NCBI RefSeq assembly: GCF_937863835.1
Contig: NZ_CALMHT010000073.1
Location: 1-64,000 of the forward strand
Source of the DNA: an uncultured Prevotella sp.
GTDB lineage: Bacteria > Bacteroidota > Bacteroidia > Bacteroidales > Bacteroidaceae
Direction: 5' to 3'
DNA length: 64,000 nucleotides
The notes below the pieces were generated by a model. That model was not told where the DNA came from, did not search any database, and saw only the letters and a list, made by a program, of their open reading frames with translations. The stretch's first letter is position 1. Every line of letters begins with the position of its first letter. The position numbers were made by a program, and so were the translations under genes. This document shows, piece by piece, positions 25,366 to 33,528 of the stretch.

Positions 25366-27516
25366 ATGAACCAAAAGATAATTATTTATCAAATTTTCAC
25401 GCGACTTTTCGGCAATCGTAATATTACTTGTAATGAGAATGGTACGCTTGCCGAAAATGGTTGTGGAAAGATGCATGATTTCGACAATGCTACTTTAAAA
25501 CGAATCAAAGATATGGGTGTTACTCATATTTGGTACACTGGTTTGATTCGTCACGCTACTACAACAGATTATACAAGTTTTGGTATACCTATAAATAATC
25601 CGATTGTCGTAAAAGGCAATGCCGGTTCCCCGTATGCTATAACAGACTATTATGATATTGACCCTGATTTGGCTGTTGATGTTAATAATAGAATGAAAGA
25701 GTTTGAGGACTTATTGGCAAGAACACATAAGTCGGGCATGAAAGTCATCATTGATTTTGTACCCAATCATGTGGCAAGAGAATATCATTCAGTCAAGAAA
25801 CCTTCGAAGGTAAAAGATCTTGGTGAAGATGATGATAAAGATAAAGGTTTTGATCCTCAGAATAATTTTTATTATTGTACAGGTCAACCGTTTATAGCCC
25901 CTCGTAGTATAGAAGGAGCGAATCCTTATGAAGAAAACCCTGCAAAAGCTACAGGAAATGATTGCTTTTGTAATTCACCTGGCGTAAACGACTGGTATGA
26001 AACGGTAAAATTGAATTACGGCATTGATTATTGTGATGCAGGAGGACGTTCATATCATTTTCAACCGATTCCAAATACATGGGCAAAAATGCTCGATATA
26101 CTTCTTTTTTGGGCATCAAAGGGTGTAGATGGATTCAGATGTGATATGGCAGAGATGGTTCCAACTGCATTTTGGGGTTGGGCTATTTCTCAGATAAAAG
26201 AAAAATACAAGCATATTATTTTTATCGGTGAAGTATATGACCCTGCCCAATATGGCAGTTATGTAAATAGCGGTTTTGATTATTTATATGATAAGGTTGG
26301 AATGTACGACACTATCAAAGGTGTAATAAGAGGAGAGAGTCCTGCTTCATCCATAACCACCCAATGGCAAACAACGGATTACCTCAAGAATAATATGCTC
26401 TATTTTATGGAGAATCATGATGAACAGCGTATCGCTTCCGACTATTTTGCTGGAGATGCCTTCAAAGCTGTTCCAGGCCTCCTGGTAAGTGTATTGATGC
26501 ACAACAATCCTTTCATGCTTTATGCAGGACAAGAATATGGTGAAAAGGGTATGGATAAAGAAGGTTTTAGTGGCGTTGATGGTCGTACGACGATTTTCGA
26601 TTATTGGGCTATACCTTCGATATATCATGCATATTATAACCGTAAAAGTCTGACATTGGATGAGAAACGACTCTTCGCAATATATGATAGCATATTAAAG
26701 ATAGCCACAAAGGAGAGGGTGATATCAGAAGGACTGTTTTTTGACCTGATGTATGCTAATCCAAAATCTGATTTTTTTGACCCTCAATGCCAGTATGCTT
26801 TTCTTCGAAAATCTAAGAATGAAATGATGCTTGTCGTTGCTAATTTCTCAGATAGAAAAGTTGATTGTAGAATTATAATACCATCCCATGCCTTTGATTA
26901 TTTCGAAATGGATGAGCAGATGGTCACCGCCACTGATTTGATTTCTGGAAATACAGTAGTGGAAAATATATCTAAATCGCAAACATTCAATACAACGGTA
27001 TTGCCATATAGTGGCAGTGTCTATAAATTCAAAATATTGATGAAAGAAGAGGTATACAATTTTAATGAGCATAACAAAGAAGAGTTTCCACCTGCTCATA
27101 CAGCGGAACATTTGTTAAATCAAACAATGATTCGGTTATACGGTTGTGAAAGATCGCGTAACGCTCATATTGAAAGAAAAAAGAGTAAGATAAGTTATAT
27201 TCTGGATCATAAACCGTCGCGTAAGGAAGAGAAAGAAATAGAAACGCGGATGAACCAGCTGATAGAAGAAGATCTTCCTGTAACTTTTGAATATGTGGAT
27301 TTGGAACATATTCCAGAAGGTGTCAATATAGAGAAGTTGCCTGATGATGTGTCAGAGACAGTACGCCTTGTGAAAATTGGGGATTATGATATTTGTCCTT
27401 GTATAGGTAAGCATGTACGCAGTACAAGTCAGATAGGACATTTTGAATTGTTGGGTACAAACTGGGATGAAAATACCCACACATTCAGAATTAGATATAA
27501 AGTGATAAGTAACTAA
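25366..27516 (+). CDS. GH13 alpha-amylase-family protein fused to an AlaX-like tRNA-editing domain
   Basis: A 716-residue protein with two unrelated parts. Residues 1 to about 558 are a GH13 glycosidase without signal peptide: nucleophile D260 (DGFRCDMAE), acid/base E289 (FIGEVYDP) and D352 (ENHDEQR), then an all-beta tail, so it should act on cytoplasmic glucans. Residues about 560-716 match the second additional domain of alanyl-tRNA synthetase and the free-standing AlaX proteins: zinc motifs H578-x3-H582 (HTAEH) and C679-x3-H683 (CIGKH), followed by TSQIG. AlaX removes serine or glycine mischarged onto tRNAAla. An internal ATG at 27040 (M559) sits at the domain junction and could allow separate translation. 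Frame and codon use are continuous, with no sign of a misjoined stop. Confidence 0.85.
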   Translation: MNQKIIIYQIFTRLFGNRNITCNENGTLAENGCGKMHDFDNATLKRIKDMGVTHIWYTGLIRHATTTDYTSFGIPINNPIVVKGNAGSPYAITDYYDIDPDLAVDVNNRMKEFEDLLARTHKSGMKVIIDFVPNHVAREYHSVKKPSKVKDLGEDDDKDKGFDPQNNFYYCTGQPFIAPRSIEGANPYEENPAKATGNDCFCNSPGVNDWYETVKLNYGIDYCDAGGRSYHFQPIPNTWAKMLDILLFWASKGVDGFRCDMAEMVPTAFWGWAISQIKEKYKHIIFIGEVYDPAQYGSYVNSGFDYLYDKVGMYDTIKGVIRGESPASSITTQWQTTDYLKNNMLYFMENHDEQRIASDYFAGDAFKAVPGLLVSVLMHNNPFMLYAGQEYGEKGMDKEGFSGVDGRTTIFDYWAIPSIYHAYYNRKSLTLDEKRLFAIYDSILKIATKERVISEGLFFDLMYANPKSDFFDPQCQYAFLRKSKNEMMLVVANFSDRKVDCRIIIPSHAFDYFEMDEQMVTATDLISGNTVVENISKSQTFNTTVLPYSGSVYKFKILMKEEVYNFNEHNKEEFPPAHTAEHLLNQTMIRLYGCERSRNAHIERKKSKISYILDHKPSRKEEKEIETRMNQLIEEDLPVTFEYVDLEHIPEGVNIEKLPDDVSETVRLVKIGDYDICPCIGKHVRSTSQIGHFELLGTNWDENTHTFRIRYKVISN

Positions 27517-27517
27517 T

Positions 27518-27546
27518 AAAAAGAGGCTTATAATAAGCCTCTTTTT
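27518..27546. terminator. bidirectional terminator between convergent genes
   Basis: A perfect 13-bp stem (27518-27530 with 27534-27546), 3-base loop, A-run before and T-run after. It overlaps the last codon of the minus-strand nuclease-fold gene. Confidence 0.88.
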
Positions 27547-28600
27547 ATATTTTTATTTTCATGAAGACCGGAATATGATCTGAATAAGTCAACACTTTTG
27601 TATAATACGTTATACCTTTCATGTTTTTATCATTGAAGATATAATCAATTCTAACTTTTTTCTTACCTCTGAATGTCCACATAAAACCACTGCCGCATTC
27701 TTTGAAACCATCTTCCATATCACCTCGCAATGTGTTATATACGAAAGAATATGGTACATCATTAAAGTCTCCGCATAGTATTTTAGGCTTTGAGGTATTG
27801 TGCTTTTCGTTGGCTATAATGGTAGCTTGTCCAGCCCTGACCATCATCCCCATCATGTAGTTACCATATATGGCCTGTAAAACCCGGTTCGTTTCCACAT
27901 CCTGTCCATTGCTCACCATCTTGCCGGCTGCATGAAGAGTAGAATTTATTCCAGTCGTTTCCATGTGGACATTGAAAATTCTCACCTGCTTTCCTTTTAT
28001 ATTAATATCAGCCCATAACGCACTGTTATTTGACTCTTCAAATAATATATTCTTGGAATCAATAATAGGGAATTTACTATATATAACCATATCCCCCTTA
28101 CCCATTGCCATGTATTTGAAATACTTCAGAAATTTTGTTTGATTCTTTGAATCACCGGCCAAATCGGAATACTCTTGTATGCACAGAATGTCAACGTTTT
28201 GACGTTCCATTTCCATCAGGATGTCTTGCGCAATAAATCCAGATGCCTCTTTTCCAAATCTTCCAACATTATATGTCGCAATCTTTACGCCATCCTGTGC
28301 CTCTGCATCACTGGGTTGGGAACGCAACTGAAACAATGTACCGATATAACTCCAGCAGCACAATATTGCGATTGCCGGAATAACAGCCCAGTGCCATCTG
28401 CGTCTTATCATCCAATAGACAAGAAGAATAAAGTCACCGATTAATAGCAATGGGAGAGCAAAACACAACATAGCTTTAGCTGTGTTGCCCGCAGGGTTTT
28501 CACTTCCGCCCCATAATCCAACAAACGTAAATATCATCATTACAATTGTAATGACAAGGATGATAAAAGAAAAATATTTGTATACAGCAAGTTTTGCCAT
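27545..28600 (-). CDS. membrane-anchored endonuclease/exonuclease/phosphatase-fold protein
   Basis: 351 residues. Three membrane helices in the first 90 residues (about 11-32, 43-65, 70-88) are followed by an EEP-superfamily domain: IATYNVGRFG, the metal-binding glutamate in LCIQEYSD, GDFNDVPYS and the terminal SDHIPVF histidine. The catalytic domain would face the periplasm or cytoplasm depending on topology. Members of this Bacteroidetes group are uncharacterised, with nuclease, sphingomyelinase-like or phosphatase activities all possible. It starts five bases after the stop of the hybrid kinase gene, implying co-expression. Confidence 0.82.
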   Translation of the reverse strand: MAKLAVYKYFSFIILVITIVMMIFTFVGLWGGSENPAGNTAKAMLCFALPLLLIGDFILLVYWMIRRRWHWAVIPAIAILCCWSYIGTLFQLRSQPSDAEAQDGVKIATYNVGRFGKEASGFIAQDILMEMERQNVDILCIQEYSDLAGDSKNQTKFLKYFKYMAMGKGDMVIYSKFPIIDSKNILFEESNNSALWADINIKGKQVRIFNVHMETTGINSTLHAAGKMVSNGQDVETNRVLQAIYGNYMMGMMVRAGQATIIANEKHNTSKPKILCGDFNDVPYSFVYNTLRGDMEDGFKECGSGFMWTFRGKKKVRIDYIFNDKNMKGITYYTKVLTYSDHIPVFMKIKI

Positions 28601-28605
28601 TAATA

Positions 28606-29811
28606 TTATTTATTTATATATTTATCTATCATTGTACGCAAACTCTCTATACGGAACGGTTTAGCCAAGAAATCTACACAGCCTGCATCTTTTGCTTTTT
28701 GCACATCAGTTGAGAACGCAAATGCACTTAATGCTATTATAGGTAAATCAGGATAAACTTCTTTTATGATTCTTGTCGCATCCAGACCATCCATATTAGG
28801 CATCTTCATATCCATCAGGATTATATCTGGTCTCAGCTCTTCATTTAATGTTACAGCTTCAATGCCGTCTTTAGCCCTAACCAGTTTGTATAATTTTTCC
28901 AATACAATACGTACAAGTTCATAGTTATTGTCAGAATCTTCTGCTACTAATATGAGTTTTTTCTTGGATTCGGCAACAGCGTCTACCCTGATTGTCTTTG
29001 ATATGGTGCGTAGTGATGAATCAGTACGGTCTTCGGACAAATGGAATGGGAATGTGAAAGAGAAAATAGAGCCTTCGCCATAGGATGATTCGAGGAACAT
29101 TTCACCTCCCATCTTTTCAACAATCATCTTGCTGAGAGGCAAACCTAAGCCGAATCCTTTCTTTTCTCCTGTAAACCCGCTATCATTGCTTTCATATAGT
29201 TCAAAGATTCTCTTCTGATCTTCTGGTTTGATTCCTTCTCCGGTATCTTGAACGAAAAATTTGATTTTCGTATTTCTGTCTACCAGTCTATATCCAATTG
29301 TAATAGTTCCTTTTGTAGTATGTTTGAGGGCATTGCTGATAAGATTAGAAAAGACTTGCATTAATCTGTTCTTATCTGTCTCCATGAATAAATCATCTCC
29401 GTATTTTTCGAGAACGATACTGATTTCGTCATTAACACGAAGTTTGAAAATATTCTTAATCTCCTGGCACATTGCCGTCAGGTTGATATTGGCTTTAGTA
29501 ATTGAAATATCGCCCTGTTCTACTTTAGACAAATCCAATATTTCATTGATAAGCACAGTTAGTCTACTACTGTTACTTTCAATGATGCCAAGGTATTTCA
29601 TCCTTTCATCTGCTGAATCTGTTTCAGCGATAATACGTGAGAAACCTTCAATTGCATTTAAAGGTGTTCTGATTTCATGACTCATGTTAGCAAGAAAAAG
29701 AGATTTCATTTTGCTCGCTTTTTCTGCTTTTTCCGCTTTTTCTTCGTATTCCTTGATCTTACGGTTCGCTTCAGCTAATCTTCTTATTAATTCACTTTTT
29801 TCGTCCTGCAT
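28606..29811 (-). CDS. hybrid histidine kinase with C-terminal receiver
   Basis: 401 residues. A short N-terminal coiled coil (about 5-35, rich in Lys/Glu/Ala) leads into HisKA (phospho-acceptor H in NMSHEIRTPLNA, about residue 45), HATPase_c (NLISNALKHT, DTGEGI, GFGLGLPL) and a receiver domain (about 285-400) with the aspartate in LMDMKMPNMDG. There is no membrane segment or PAS/GAF domain; the coiled coil is the only candidate for signal input. GAGGAG lies ten bases before the ATG. It shares a transcript with the nuclease-fold membrane protein downstream. Confidence 0.88.
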   Translation of the reverse strand: MQDEKSELIRRLAEANRKIKEYEEKAEKAEKASKMKSLFLANMSHEIRTPLNAIEGFSRIIAETDSADERMKYLGIIESNSSRLTVLINEILDLSKVEQGDISITKANINLTAMCQEIKNIFKLRVNDEISIVLEKYGDDLFMETDKNRLMQVFSNLISNALKHTTKGTITIGYRLVDRNTKIKFFVQDTGEGIKPEDQKRIFELYESNDSGFTGEKKGFGLGLPLSKMIVEKMGGEMFLESSYGEGSIFSFTFPFHLSEDRTDSSLRTISKTIRVDAVAESKKKLILVAEDSDNNYELVRIVLEKLYKLVRAKDGIEAVTLNEELRPDIILMDMKMPNMDGLDATRIIKEVYPDLPIIALSAFAFSTDVQKAKDAGCVDFLAKPFRIESLRTMIDKYINK

Positions 29812-29837
29812 ATTACAAACTCCTCAATATTTATGGG

Positions 29838-29845
29838 CAAATATA
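29838..29845 (-). promoter_or_regulatory. -7 promoter element for hybrid kinase gene
   Basis: Minus-strand TATATTTG, a perfect -7 match 26 bases before the ATG; a -33 box is not clear. Confidence 0.45.
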
Positions 29846-29892
29846 CTATTTTTTTTTTAATTACACCTTACTATATGATTTTTTTTTTAGTA

Positions 29893-31077
29893 TTAACTTC
29901 GTTTTGCTTTTTCCCAAGAACCATCTTTCTTTTCGTATAGATATTTCATACCTCTAAATACGTTTATATTCATAAATAGAAAATAATATAAAATATAAGC
30001 TATTCTTGTGTTTTTATTCTGTCTATAATTGTAATATCCATAGTATGCTATCATGTAGAATATAATTTGTGAAATCAGTATGACGTTGTATATTAGTTCG
30101 TTACTAAATATAAGATAAATATTTAGTGGAATGAGTAGTAACAGTGCAATAGGGGTTATACTCCATCGTAACACCCTATGCGATATATATTGAAATGTCA
30201 CAACCGGTTTGAAAAACGGATTAAGGAGTTTTCTTAATCTGTATATACTTTGTAATCCACCAGCTGCGATACGTCTTTTTCTTTTAGATTCTTCATGCAT
30301 ATTAGCAGATCCGTATTCCACCGCGTAAGCGTCTTTTGTATATGCGATTTTGTGTCCATTTGATAGTATTTCCATACTCATAATAAAGTCGTCCAGTAAA
30401 GTGTCTTCTGGCATACTATGAAACAAATCGGTTCTAATAGCAAACAATTCACCTGCTGCACCCATAGTGGAGTATAGTTCATTATCCCATTTTTTCAGAG
30501 TACTTTCATATTTCCAGTACAATCCTTCACCTTCAGATGCCGTCTCCGACTTTTCAGTAGTTTTGGTCTTAACTCTTTTTTCTCCAGAAACGCAACCTAC
30601 TGTTGGATTTTGGAATTGCCTTACAATTTCATTAATCGCATTTTCGTTAAGCATTGTGTTGGCATCTGTGAATGCGACGAGTGGGGTAGTGACATGATTG
30701 ATTCCATGATTTAAAGCTGCGGTCTTTCCTTTCCTTTCGGGTGTATAAACCACTTTTACATTGGGATAGCCCGACAGAATACTGTTTGTTTTATCTGTAC
30801 TTCCATCTGTTACCCATAAGATTACTAATTTGTCTTTGGGGTACGACAGACTGTTGCAGTTTTCCATCTTTTCTTTAATAATGGCTTCTTCGTTATAAGC
30901 GCATATCAATAGAGTAATCTCTGGCAGATGTTCATTGTTGTTCATAGGAGGTAATTCAGGTTTACCCATGAATATTCTTTTAACTTTCACAAGAATATAT
31001 AGTAATATACCGTAGCCGATATATGTGTAAAAGATAATGAATAGGCAACTCCAAAATAGTATCTTAATCGTATCCAT
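29893..31077 (-). CDS. membrane glycosyltransferase family 2
   Basis: A GT2 enzyme of 394 residues from the ATG at 31077. A 15-codon upstream extension exists but would run into the promoter region and is rejected. One N-terminal membrane helix (about 5-30), a GT-A domain with CAYNEE, VTDGSTDKT, the DAN/DxD-like FTDANTMLN and the acceptor-site LDDFIM, a RW motif (HRVLRW) typical of processive synthases, then three or four membrane helices to the end. The plan is that of cellulose/N-acetylglucosamine polymerases and capsule synthases. No polysaccharide cluster surrounds it, so its product cannot be assigned. Confidence 0.83.
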   Translation of the reverse strand: MDTIKILFWSCLFIIFYTYIGYGILLYILVKVKRIFMGKPELPPMNNNEHLPEITLLICAYNEEAIIKEKMENCNSLSYPKDKLVILWVTDGSTDKTNSILSGYPNVKVVYTPERKGKTAALNHGINHVTTPLVAFTDANTMLNENAINEIVRQFQNPTVGCVSGEKRVKTKTTEKSETASEGEGLYWKYESTLKKWDNELYSTMGAAGELFAIRTDLFHSMPEDTLLDDFIMSMEILSNGHKIAYTKDAYAVEYGSANMHEESKRKRRIAAGGLQSIYRLRKLLNPFFKPVVTFQYISHRVLRWSITPIALLLLIPLNIYLIFSNELIYNVILISQIIFYMIAYYGYYNYRQNKNTRIAYILYYFLFMNINVFRGMKYLYEKKDGSWEKAKRS

Positions 31078-31124
31078 GGTAAAACTTTTTGCAAATAAAC
31101 AAAAATTTATTGACATAGACAAAA

Positions 31125-31164
31125 AAAATAAGGCTGAATTTATAATTTTATTCAGCCTTATTTT
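31125..31164 (-). terminator. terminator of rng
   Basis: A perfect 14-bp stem (31125-31138 with 31151-31164), 12-base loop, followed on the minus strand by a T-run. The stem begins at the last base of the rng stop codon. Confidence 0.88.
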
Positions 31165-32738
31165 TATTTTGTTTCAATTTCTTCTTTCATATCAATGAAT
31201 TCACCTTTAGAACTATAAAATTCATATTGCAGGAAGGCCATCTTTTGTGATGAGATGACATGTACTCCGAGACCATATTTCATTTGCCACTTACGTTTTA
31301 ATGAGATAAGTCCTTTGTCTATATATGCTGCAACATAAGGATGAACATGAAGATAGAAATTCTTGATACCGATCTTGTTAACCAGATTATCAATTTTGCT
31401 CTCCAATTGGTCTGTGAAAATGATACTTGATTTTATTACACCTTTTCCAAAACATGTAGGACATGTCTCCTCTACATTCACATCTATAGCAGGTCTTACG
31501 CGTTGTCTCGTAATCTGCATTAAACCGAATTTGCTTAGAGGCAGAATATTATGTCTAGCTCTGTCTTTCTGCATGTTTTTACACATACGTTCATATAGTA
31601 ATTGTCTGTCTTCAGCTTTGTTCATATCGATGAAGTCGACAACTATTATACCACCCATATCCCGAAGACGTAATTGTCTTGCCAATTCATCGGCAGCCCC
31701 TAGGTTAACATCAAGTGCGTTAGCTTCCTGGCCGTTCTCTGATTTGGATCTGTTACCACTATTTACATCTACAACATGTAAAGCTTCTGTATGTTCGATA
31801 ATGAGGTATGCACCGTGTTTGTAATTTACTGTTTTACCAAACGATGATTTTATCTGTTTGGTAACGTTGAAATTATCAAATATGGGAACATGCCCATTGT
31901 ATAACTTTACAATATTGGCCTTTTCAGGGGCTATTAATGTAACATAATGTTTGATTTCTTTATAAACTTCCTCATCATTTACATGTATTGCCTCGTATGA
32001 TGGATTAAATAGGTCGCGCAGCATAGCAACGGTTCTGCTTGTTTCCTCAAAGATCAGTTGTGGACGTTGTGATGTCTTTTGGATTTTTTCCAAAGCATCT
32101 TCCCAACGTTTTACCAATACTTTCATTTCGGTATCAAGTTCGACTACTCGTTTACCTTCAGCTACAGTTCTTACTATAACCCCCATGTTCTTCGGCTTAA
32201 TACTTTGTATGAGTTGTTTAAGTCTAGCACGTTCTTCGCCACTTTTTATTTTCGAAGATACCGATACCTTGTCATTGAAAGGTATGATAACTAGATATCT
32301 TCCGGCAAAACTTATTTCACCAGTCAGCCTTGGACCTTTTGTTGATATAGGTTCCTTGACTACCTGTACTAAAACTTCTTGTCCTGCTTTAAGTATGTTC
32401 TGAACGCTACCGTCTTTTCTGATGTCCGGTAGATGTTGCGCTTTCGCAAATGGGAAAAGTTTTTTATTATCACTTTCTACCTGTTTCAGGTATTTAATAT
32501 GAGAGTCAAATTGATTACCTAAATCAAGATAATGCAGAAAGGCATCGCGCTCATATCCAACGTCGACGAAAGACGCATTCAGTCCTGGCATTAGCTTTTT
32601 TACTTTAGCTACATAAATATTGCCAACTGAGAATGAAGCCTTGCGTGGTTCGTTTTGATATTCTACCAGACTTTTGTCTTCAAGAAGTGCAAATGAGACT
32701 TCTTTAGGTTGGACATCGATAACAACTTCACTTGTCAT
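31164..32738 (-). CDS. rng: ribonuclease G (RNase E/G family)
   Basis: A 524-residue RNase E/G family endoribonuclease that trims rRNA and decays mRNA from 5'-monophosphate ends. An N-terminal S1 RNA-binding domain (about 38-125) precedes the catalytic domain, with metal-binding aspartates in VVDVNSGNRS and VVDFIDM and the CPTCFGKG zinc-link cysteines near residue 425. It lacks the long C-terminal scaffold of RNase E, so it is of RNase G size. A 6-bp hairpin (32778-32796) lies in the 5' leader, where RNase E-family genes can be self-regulated. No strong promoter was found; the previous transcript ends at 32818-32857. Confidence 0.93.
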   Translation of the reverse strand: MTSEVVIDVQPKEVSFALLEDKSLVEYQNEPRKASFSVGNIYVAKVKKLMPGLNASFVDVGYERDAFLHYLDLGNQFDSHIKYLKQVESDNKKLFPFAKAQHLPDIRKDGSVQNILKAGQEVLVQVVKEPISTKGPRLTGEISFAGRYLVIIPFNDKVSVSSKIKSGEERARLKQLIQSIKPKNMGVIVRTVAEGKRVVELDTEMKVLVKRWEDALEKIQKTSQRPQLIFEETSRTVAMLRDLFNPSYEAIHVNDEEVYKEIKHYVTLIAPEKANIVKLYNGHVPIFDNFNVTKQIKSSFGKTVNYKHGAYLIIEHTEALHVVDVNSGNRSKSENGQEANALDVNLGAADELARQLRLRDMGGIIVVDFIDMNKAEDRQLLYERMCKNMQKDRARHNILPLSKFGLMQITRQRVRPAIDVNVEETCPTCFGKGVIKSSIIFTDQLESKIDNLVNKIGIKNFYLHVHPYVAAYIDKGLISLKRKWQMKYGLGVHVISSQKMAFLQYEFYSSKGEFIDMKEEIETK

Positions 32739-32817
32739 TTACTCTTTTTATTAATCAATTAATTTATCAGTTATTCTGAGTATATCAATCATACTCAAAA
32801 TCAAAATTTAGAAAAAA

Positions 32818-32857
32818 GGGTGTGCTAAAAAAAGTATTACTCTTTTTCAGCACACCC
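32818..32857 (-). terminator. terminator after the 29-residue gene
   Basis: A 9-bp G/C-rich stem (32818-32826 with 32849-32857), extendable inward through an A/T helix. On the minus strand it is followed by TTTTTTC. Two further small hairpins lie between it and the stop codon. Confidence 0.85.
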
Positions 32858-32877
32858 CTCAGTCCGAATAGACTGAC

Positions 32878-32898
32878 GAGCAAATCTTTTATTTGCTC
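32878..32898 (-). repeat. hairpin over the stop codon of the 29-residue gene
   Basis: A perfect 8-bp inverted repeat (32878-32885 with 32891-32898) around a 5-base loop, covering the last codons and the stop. A second 6-bp hairpin follows at about 32859-32876. They may protect the 3' end of the small mRNA. Confidence 0.5.
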
Positions 32899-32978
32899 TT
32901 ATGTCTGTTCTTTCTTAATCTTTTCTTACGTTTGTGAGTAGCCATCTTGTGGCCTTTTTTCTTTTTTCCGCTTGGCAT
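32889..32978 (-). CDS. 29-residue basic protein, AURKAIP1/COX24 (mS38)-like
   Basis: A tiny, extremely basic protein: it begins MPSGKKKKGHK, contains MATHKRKKRLRK and ends NRHKSK, with 16 Lys/Arg in 29 residues. The HKRKKRLRKNR core resembles the C-terminal AURKAIP1/COX24 domain of mitochondrial ribosomal protein mS38, and very similar short proteins are present in most Bacteroidetes; a ribosomal location is therefore likely (inference from the family, not shown here). ATG at 32976-32978 and TAA at 32889-32891. It lies 41 bases after the HU gene, in the same transcript. The stop codon overlaps the 8-bp hairpin 32878-32898. Confidence 0.8.
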   Translation of the reverse strand: MPSGKKKKGHKMATHKRKKRLRKNRHKSK

Positions 32979-33019
32979 AGCTTTATACTATTAAAATTGT
33001 TAAATATTATGATATATAA

Positions 33020-33295
33020 TTATTCGTTCATCTTTTCAACGAATGATTTAGCTGGCTTGAATGATGGTACATCTCTAGCTTCTACTAATATTGTCGTTTC
33101 TTTGGATATATTACGTGCCGTCTTTGGCGCTCTGTGCTTGATGGCAAAAGTACCAAAACCTCTTAGGTATACATTTTCCTTATTAGTTAAGCTGTCACGT
33201 AACGTATCCATGAATGCTTCTACAACAGTAGTAACATCTTTCTTTTGTAGACCTGTTTCTTTAAAAATCTTGTCTATAATTTCAGCTTTTGTCAT
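33020..33295 (-). CDS. HU-family DNA-binding protein
   Basis: A 91-residue HU/IHF protein (start MTKAEIIDKIF at 33295; a 15-codon upstream extension would run into the promoter and is rejected). The DNA-bending arm region carries RGFGTFAIKHRAPKTARN and the conserved Pro-containing VPSFKPAK end. HU-type dimers bend DNA and compact the nucleoid. The promoter -7 box TAACTTTG is 42 bases upstream. Downstream is the 29-residue basic protein, so a nucleoid protein and a probable ribosomal protein share an mRNA. Confidence 0.93.
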   Translation of the reverse strand: MTKAEIIDKIFKETGLQKKDVTTVVEAFMDTLRDSLTNKENVYLRGFGTFAIKHRAPKTARNISKETTILVEARDVPSFKPAKSFVEKMNE

Positions 33296-33337
33296 ATTCT
33301 TTCTCTTGAATTTCGTATTATTGTTAATTCTGAGATG

Positions 33338-33345
33338 CAAAGTTA
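33338..33345 (-). promoter_or_regulatory. -7 promoter element for HU gene
   Basis: Minus-strand TAACTTTG, exact consensus; the -33 position is T-rich without the final G. Confidence 0.5.
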
Positions 33346-33467
33346 CTAGTTTTCAGTGGGAAATAAAAATTTATTTCGCTTTTTTTTCTAAAAAACACAA
33401 TAAATCAAGATATTTATTTGATTTATAGATGATTATCATATTATATGGTAACCTATTCAAATAAATA

Positions 33468-33497
33468 GCGCTGTGTCATACATCTCTGACACAGCGC
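33468..33497 (-). terminator. terminator after pyruvate:ferredoxin oxidoreductase gene
   Basis: A perfect 11-bp stem (33468-33478 with 33487-33497) around an 8-base loop, extended by a 9-bp A/T helix with one bulge. On the minus strand it is followed by U-rich sequence. Confidence 0.82.
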
Positions 33498-33528
33498 ATA
33501 TTTATTTATGTTGATTGACGATCGAGTG

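Noticed and set aside
31078..31122. Upstream in-frame extension of the glycosyltransferase
   Set aside because: The extra 15 codons lead into the rng terminator hairpin and do not look like a natural N-terminus; ATG at 31077 directly precedes the first membrane helix.
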